DNA from: Methanospirillum hungatei
GTDB lineage: Archaea; Halobacteriota; Methanomicrobia; Methanomicrobiales; Methanospirillaceae
Length of the DNA stretch: 10,000 bases
Direction of reading: 5' to 3'
NCBI RefSeq assembly: GCF_020216685.1
Contig: NZ_JAIWNS010000021.1
Span: 1-10,000 of the forward strand
Part shown: in pieces, positions 6,194-10,000 of the stretch
How positions within the stretch are numbered: the first letter of the stretch is position 1
Layout: each line of letters opens with the position of its first letter
Notes under the pieces: model-generated
Told to the model about the DNA's origin: nothing
The model's database searches: none
Seen by the model: only the letters and a program-made list of their open reading frames with translations
Made by a program: the position numbers and the translations under genes

Positions 6194-6868
6194 ATGAATA
6201 CACACGATAATGCACAAAACAGTGAAAATGAAACCACACGATATGATCGGATGGATATAGAGCAGGCTCGGGCATTTGATGAAACTGCATCGAAGATATT
6301 TGCTCCGATTTACCCGGTTATTGCACGGCAGATTCTGGATAGGACCAAAGTATCAAGGGGAGTAGCTCTTGACGCAGGGTGTGGACCTGCTCACCTGTCC
6401 CTGGCCCTTGCACAGGAATCTGAGCTAAAACTATTTGCTTTTGACGCATCTCCCATGATGTTGGCAATTGCCTATGAACATATAACCGATGCAGGACTTG
6501 TCAAAAGAGTGGTCCCAGTTCTTGGAGATGTTCATGACATCCCTTTTGAAGATAATTCAATCGATCTGATTGTGAGCAGGGGATCCTGGTTCTTCTGGGA
6601 TAATCTGGATCTGGCATTTAAAGAGATGTACAGAGTTCTGTCACCAGGTGGAATGACATTTATCGGGGGAGGATTTGGGAATGCACAGCTGAAAAAAGAG
6701 ATTCATGCAACCATGGCTGAGATGGATCCGGAATTTTCAAAAGGGGTTTCTAACCGGATGATGACGAATAATCCAGACCGGATTAAAAAAGAACTGGAAA
6801 AGGCAGAAATCCAGACCTATGATCTGATACAGGACGACTCAGGGTTCTGGCTTATCATCAGAAAATAA
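6194..6868 (+). CDS. Class I SAM-dependent methyltransferase of the transporter operon
   Basis: The 224-residue cytoplasmic protein has a Rossmann-type methyltransferase domain (about 45-175). Motif I is LDAGCGPAHLSLAL, which binds SAM; the acidic post-I residue is in FAFDASPMM; LGDVHDIPFEDNSIDLIVSRG covers the adenine-contact and motif IV region; MYRVLSPGGMTFIGGG is the usual motif V/VI strand-turn-strand. The N-terminal 20 residues are polar and likely flexible, and the RAFDETASKIFAPIYPVIARQIL segment (26-48) forms the usual substrate-side helix. Such domains methylate small molecules, tetrapyrroles, quinones or arsenite. It lacks the cysteine set of ArsM arsenite methyltransferases, and the substrate is not evident. 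Its place between the transporter ATPase and a radical SAM gene, with 10-11 nt gaps and a strong ribosome site, suggests that it acts on the imported compound or a derivative. Confidence 0.87.
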   Translation: MNTHDNAQNSENETTRYDRMDIEQARAFDETASKIFAPIYPVIARQILDRTKVSRGVALDAGCGPAHLSLALAQESELKLFAFDASPMMLAIAYEHITDAGLVKRVVPVLGDVHDIPFEDNSIDLIVSRGSWFFWDNLDLAFKEMYRVLSPGGMTFIGGGFGNAQLKKEIHATMAEMDPEFSKGVSNRMMTNNPDRIKKELEKAEIQTYDLIQDDSGFWLIIRK

Positions 6869-6878
6869 AGGAAAACCA

Positions 6879-8615
6879 ATGACAATCTGTTCAGTATGTG
6901 AGATGCGTTGTAATATTCAGGAGAACCAGTCCGGATCATGCGGAATGTATACCTGCCATGATGGGCAGATTCATGAACGGCATCCAAATTCATATCTTGT
7001 TGAATATCCGGTCAGTATTGAGACTATCCCGTTCCTACATTTTTATCCGAAACAAAAATTTTTACAGGTCAGTACCGTTGGTTGTAATTTCAGATGTGTG
7101 GGATGTGTATCAGATCTCCTGACCAGAACAGCCGCAGAATTTACCCCTTCACTGATTCATACTACACCTAAAGACATGGTTTCCCGTGCTATCAGCGAGA
7201 AATGCAGGGGAATCGTATTTGCTCTCAATGATCCAACGGTATCATTTCCATCCTTTCTTGCTCTGGCGCACCAGGCGAAACAGGCAGGACTCCTGATCGG
7301 CTGCTCCACAAACGGGTATTTCACTGATGAGTCATTATCCCTGATGATACCGGTTGTTGATGCGGTCGCTGTCGGGATTAAGGGAAGCGACGATGCCGCC
7401 TATCACGCATGTGGCGTGAGATCATCAGAACCGGTGTTCAGAAATATCAAGAAACTTGTGGATTCAGGCATCCATGTCGAAGTGACCGTGGTATATGAAA
7501 AAGGATCAGAAAAAGAATTGATAAAAACAGGCCGGCGTATTGTTGAAATCAGCCCGGAGATCCCCATTCTGGTTATGAGATTTATCCCCTTTGGTCCGGC
7601 TGATCTGGCTCTTGAACCGGGCATCCGTGCATCTGAAAAGATGTGTGATAAACTGCGGGAATTTGCCAGATATGTATATCTCTTTAATTCACCGGGTTCA
7701 GCATATCTTCAAACCAGATGTCCAAAGTGCGGTCAAATCATTGTAAGACGGGAGTTTTATGGTCCAATGGGGGCCAGGGTGATCGACAAATCCACACAAT
7801 GGACCTGTTCCTGTGGATTTCACATTCCATATATTGGTACGATTGCACAAAATGCATACCAGGAAGAGGGTATGATGGGAGGGTATCGCCCGACTCGTGC
7901 TCTTGAAGTCATCAAGGCTATCACCACCTGTCTTGATATTCAGGATGAGAAAACAAGTGCAAAGGTGTGGATGGATTTTATCTCTCAAAATTATATCGAC
8001 ACACTTCATAAAAAAATCCAGAAGATTGAGACGTTCTATGAGGTCATTGCACATCTTGCGGAGATCACCGGAACGGTTCAAAAGGGTGATCTACTCATCG
8101 CATATATTCGGGATCGGATTGCATTCATCTCATCCCTTGTAGAGAATAAACCCAGACCACGGGTTTTGTATGTTATGGGAACTCCATTATTTATTTTAAA
8201 TGAAGACAGGTTTGAAAACGCGATGGTCAGAGCAGCTGGGGGTGAACCGGTTAACGTAAATCTCCCCCGGAAAGGAAAACCCGGGATTATGGTGGATCCG
8301 GCATTTATCAACCAGTTGAATCCGGATGTTATCATGGTATCAGGATTTCTGTCAACTCCTCTTGAAGATATCTATGCAATCTGTGCAGAACAGGGCATCG
8401 ATGTGAATGCGGTTCGACACCACCGGATCCATCTCATGCCACCATCATGGGATTTTGGGAGCCCACGATTTGTACTTGGTCTCTTCTACCAGGTCAGCGT
8501 GCTCCACCCGGACATTGCTGTCGATATTGAGAAAGAAGCAGAGCAGTTTTACCAGCAATTCTATCACATGCCATACGCCGAGGCGAAACCAAACAGGTCC
8601 TTTTTCCGGCCCTGA
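6879..8615 (+). CDS. Radical SAM enzyme fused to a C-terminal FepB/BtuF-like metal-receptor domain
   Basis: This 578-residue protein has no signal peptide and so acts in the cytoplasm. Parts in order: an N-terminal Cys cluster (C4, C7, C11, C21) like that of PflA-related radical SAM proteins; a radical SAM core (about 60-270) with C69-x3-C73-x2-C76, which should hold the [4Fe-4S] cluster that cleaves SAM; a zinc-ribbon-like segment (C281, C284, C310, C312), comparable to the end of AmmeMemoRadiSam-type enzymes; a helical linker (about 335-420); and a domain at about 425-565 that resembles the receptor fold of FepB/BtuF: VLYVMGTPLF, an AAGG turn (452-455), INQLNPDVIMVSGF (477-490), MPPSWDFGSPR (520-530) and LHPDI. 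Normally that fold works outside the membrane as the transporter's receptor. The ATG lies 10 nt after the methyltransferase stop codon, with aaagga 6 nt upstream. Substrate and reaction are unknown; handling of the imported metal complex is an inference. Confidence 0.88.
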   Translation: MTICSVCEMRCNIQENQSGSCGMYTCHDGQIHERHPNSYLVEYPVSIETIPFLHFYPKQKFLQVSTVGCNFRCVGCVSDLLTRTAAEFTPSLIHTTPKDMVSRAISEKCRGIVFALNDPTVSFPSFLALAHQAKQAGLLIGCSTNGYFTDESLSLMIPVVDAVAVGIKGSDDAAYHACGVRSSEPVFRNIKKLVDSGIHVEVTVVYEKGSEKELIKTGRRIVEISPEIPILVMRFIPFGPADLALEPGIRASEKMCDKLREFARYVYLFNSPGSAYLQTRCPKCGQIIVRREFYGPMGARVIDKSTQWTCSCGFHIPYIGTIAQNAYQEEGMMGGYRPTRALEVIKAITTCLDIQDEKTSAKVWMDFISQNYIDTLHKKIQKIETFYEVIAHLAEITGTVQKGDLLIAYIRDRIAFISSLVENKPRPRVLYVMGTPLFILNEDRFENAMVRAAGGEPVNVNLPRKGKPGIMVDPAFINQLNPDVIMVSGFLSTPLEDIYAICAEQGIDVNAVRHHRIHLMPPSWDFGSPRFVLGLFYQVSVLHPDIAVDIEKEAEQFYQQFYHMPYAEAKPNRSFFRP

Positions 8616-8618
8616 AAC

Positions 8619-8634
8619 CTCTTTTTTCAAAGAG
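8619..8634 (+). terminator. Weak hairpin with T-tract after the radical SAM gene
   Basis: The bases ctcttt (8619-8624) and aaagag (8629-8634) form a 6-bp stem with a four-base loop just after the stop codon, and a T6 run (8622-8627) lies inside it. It is a candidate end of the five-gene operon, though weak. Confidence 0.4.
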
Positions 8635-8657
8635 CTCCAATACCGGCAACCCTTTGG

Positions 8658-8665
8658 CATATAAC
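8658..8665 (+). promoter_or_regulatory. TATA-like element before the secreted-protein gene
   Basis: The bases catataac are centred about 20 bp ahead of ATG 8682. That is closer than the usual 26 bp or so between TATA and transcription start, so a leaderless start at 8682 fits poorly and the element may not be the real promoter. Confidence 0.3.
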
Positions 8666-8681
8666 GTCACAATGATGTTTT

Positions 8682-9224
8682 ATGAGCCGTATTTTGGTTT
8701 TGTTCATTGCGGGTCTGCTTATTTTCAGTCTGACATCAGCAGGAAATGCAGACATGACCCCCCTTCCAAAGGTCCAGCTGCCGCTTGCACCGCCAGCACA
8801 GGAACCACCGTTTGATGATGATGAATTCTTTGATAAGGCTAACACCACCATATACAAGATCTGCACCGGGGAAACACTCCCGGTCGGAAAGATGAATACT
8901 GCTGTTCATGACTCGCTCGCCGGGACTTATTACACCCTTATCAGGATGAATGTCAGTCAGGAACAGTATCCACGGGCAGAAGAAGTTGTATCATTCCTGT
9001 CCTACACCCTGACACTATCAGAAAATTACCAGGACTATGAATCAGAGCAGAATAAGTTCTCCCCGGTCGAAATGGGCATTACACCTTATGAAGATCTGAA
9101 ACCATGGTACAATGCAGCAGCCAGAATGTGGAAAAAGATTTCAAAAGATTATCCAGGTGCAGAGATGTACGGGATGCCTGCTGCAATCGGACCAAAATCA
9201 TGGATAATCGGGCAGGTTCCATAG
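8682..9224 (+). CDS. Secreted protein of unknown function
   Basis: I do not recognise this 180-residue protein. It has a clear signal peptide (hydrophobic 4-20, likely cut after AGNA at about 23), then a proline-rich segment with PPAQEPP (about 27-43) and the acidic patch FDDDEFFD (44-51). The rest (about 65-160) looks mainly helical, with spaced aromatic residues and an EVVSFLSYTLTLSENY stretch reminiscent of helical hairpin repeats. It has one cysteine (61) and two N-glycosylation sequons, NTT (54-56) and NVS (90-92), both compatible with an extracellular archaeal protein. The start codon has no Shine-Dalgarno. It lies 66 nt after the radical SAM gene behind a weak hairpin and a TATA-like element, so it may be a separate unit or the last gene of the operon. 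A role with the transporter is possible but not shown. Confidence 0.72.
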   Translation: MSRILVLFIAGLLIFSLTSAGNADMTPLPKVQLPLAPPAQEPPFDDDEFFDKANTTIYKICTGETLPVGKMNTAVHDSLAGTYYTLIRMNVSQEQYPRAEEVVSFLSYTLTLSENYQDYESEQNKFSPVEMGITPYEDLKPWYNAAARMWKKISKDYPGAEMYGMPAAIGPKSWIIGQVP

Positions 9225-9487
9225 TTGCCAGTCAGATCTTCCTTTAATTTCATGGGATCTGTTCAGATACCCCCAGATAGGACACATTCATGCATCTACC
9301 ATTAATACTTCTTTTTCAGATCGCATCAGCAGTTTAGAAATCCATATGGCTGTATTATCATCTTAAAGAATGTTTCGAAATGATATCTGTCATTCCCAGA
9401 TTTTTAGCCTGTTTTGGTCATTCCCGATAAGACTTATCTTCCATGAACGCAGGCGACAAATTCATTGGTTACTTGCTGCCACCTATG
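9225..9487 (+). other. Non-coding spacer with inverted and direct repeats
   Basis: No credible gene is seen here. An inverted repeat cagatc (9233-9238) with gatctg (9256-9261), extended by two G-T pairs, may be the 3' end of the preceding gene. Further on, aatga/tcatt (9379-9383 with 9390-9394) forms a small inverted repeat. The nine bases gtcattccc occur twice, at 9389-9397 and 9417-9425, 28 bp apart and upstream of the chemoreceptor promoter; they could be regulator sites. Confidence 0.3.
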
Positions 9488-9488
9488 C

Positions 9489-9495
9489 TTATATA
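9489..9495 (+). promoter_or_regulatory. TATA box of the chemoreceptor gene
   Basis: The bases ttatata predict transcription from about 9516-9520 and a leader of about 50 nt before ATG 9567. The leader ends in aggag (9554-9558), 8 nt before the ATG, followed by a further purine run. Confidence 0.5.
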
Positions 9496-9566
9496 CTAAA
9501 AGAACAAGAATCAGGTATATGTCAGGGATGAAGACCGGGTAAAAAGTTGAAACAGGAGAGGGAACC

Positions 9567-10000
9567 ATGACTATCATAGACAACATTTCTATTGGAAAAA
9601 AATTAATTGGCAGTTTTCTCTTTATCGCAGCGATAGTGGGTATTGTTGCATTCATTGGATATTCTAATATGCAGACAATGAACACCAGTCTGACATCAGT
9701 ATATAATGATCGGCTTATCCCAATTCAGGATCTGGGTTCAGCCGATGCTGTTTTATATGAAATCAGGGGTGATTTTTACAAATATCTACTCATACCTGAG
9801 GAACGAGAAAATACCCGGAAAAAATTTGATGAAAATATAAAACTTGTTGATCAGTTGATGCAAAATTACCAGACCTCGAACCTTCTGGATTCTGAAAAAA
9901 CGGAGCTTACTATATTTACTACCAACTGGGAACGATATAAGACACTGATTAAGGAAAACCAAGCATACTGGGATGAAGGAAATGAAAAAGTTGTCCTTGA
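9567..10000 (+). CDS. Methyl-accepting chemotaxis protein, N-terminal part; cut by the window end
   Basis: The frame is open from ATG 9567 to the window end (144 whole codons). The protein starts with a short cytoplasmic segment containing ISIGKKLIG, then one membrane helix (about 14-32, FLFIAAIVGIVAFIGY), then an extracytoplasmic helical region with the pattern of the four-helix-bundle chemoreceptor sensor domain: NMQTMNTSLTSVYNDRLIPI, LYEIRGDFYKYLL and the W-rich TNWERYKTLIKENQAYW. These features are typical of 4HB-type transducers, which continue with a second membrane helix, HAMP and the methyl-accepting domain; those parts lie outside the window, so a histidine kinase or other output cannot be fully ruled out. 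A strong ribosome site (aggag, 9554-9558) fixes the start. The ligand is unknown. Confidence 0.8.
   Translation, partial: MTIIDNISIGKKLIGSFLFIAAIVGIVAFIGYSNMQTMNTSLTSVYNDRLIPIQDLGSADAVLYEIRGDFYKYLLIPEERENTRKKFDENIKLVDQLMQNYQTSNLLDSEKTELTIFTTNWERYKTLIKENQAYWDEGNEKVVL

Noticed and set aside
7698..8081. Minus-strand open frame inside the radical SAM gene
   Set aside because: It is fully antisense to the conserved zinc-ribbon and linker coding region and has no features of its own.
6879..8615. Reading the radical SAM protein as the AmmeMemoRadiSam-system enzyme or as a pyruvate formate-lyase activase
   Set aside because: The N-terminal half is related, but no MEMO1, AMMECR1 or glycyl-radical enzyme gene lies in the window, and the extra receptor-like domain is not part of those enzymes.
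8726..9699. Exact 14-base match between 8726-8739 and 9686-9699
   Set aside because: Both copies encode the residues SLTS in frame in two unrelated proteins. A chance match with shared codon choice explains it; no flanking similarity or mobile-element signs are seen.
1..10000. CRISPR arrays, insertion sequences, tRNA genes, attachment sites
   Set aside because: Reading through both strands I found no regularly spaced long repeats, no transposase-like products, no terminal inverted repeats with target duplications and no cloverleaf.

Overview
The window looks like chromosomal DNA from a methanogenic archaeon, most likely a Methanomicrobiales member close to Methanospirillum. This is inferred from AT-rich archaeal TATA elements, a start codon placed as expected for a leaderless mRNA, moderate GC, an archaeosine-synthase-type protein, a secreted Cache protein and an archaeal methyl-accepting chemotaxis protein. 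There are no rRNA or tRNA genes, insertion sequences or CRISPR arrays.

Layout. (1) 2-1108, +: C-terminal part of an AMP-forming acetyl-CoA synthetase, ending in a T-tract. (2) 1109-1363: non-coding, with a promoter-like element and small inverted repeats. (3) 1364-1993, -: short protein with the complete PCx3KPYx2Sx2H motif of the archaeosine synthase (ArcS) core. (4) 1994-2216: divergent spacer with a shared TATA and hairpin potential. (5) 2217-2825, +: secreted single-Cache-domain protein. (6) 2826-3121: control region with 12-bp tandem repeats next to a TATA box and a leader of about 100 nt. (7) 3122-8615, +: five closely spaced genes: a FepB/BtuF-type binding protein, a FecCD-type permease, its ATPase, a class I SAM methyltransferase, and a 578-residue radical SAM protein whose C-terminal third resembles a FepB/BtuF metal-receptor domain. 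(8) 8682-9224, +: secreted protein of unknown function. (9) 9225-9566: mostly non-coding, with the promoter and ribosome binding site of the next gene. (10) 9567-10000, +: N-terminal part of a methyl-accepting chemotaxis protein, cut by the window end.

The most interesting part is the five-gene block. The first three genes make a complete importer for an iron-siderophore, cobamide or similar metal chelate. The last two are SAM-using enzymes with start codons 10-11 nt behind the preceding gene, which suggests one mRNA. The radical SAM enzyme has no signal peptide, yet it carries a domain like the extracytoplasmic receptor. A reasonable inference is that the imported metal compound, or something made from it, is bound and chemically processed in the cytoplasm by the methyltransferase and radical SAM protein. 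The cargo and chemistry cannot be read from sequence alone.
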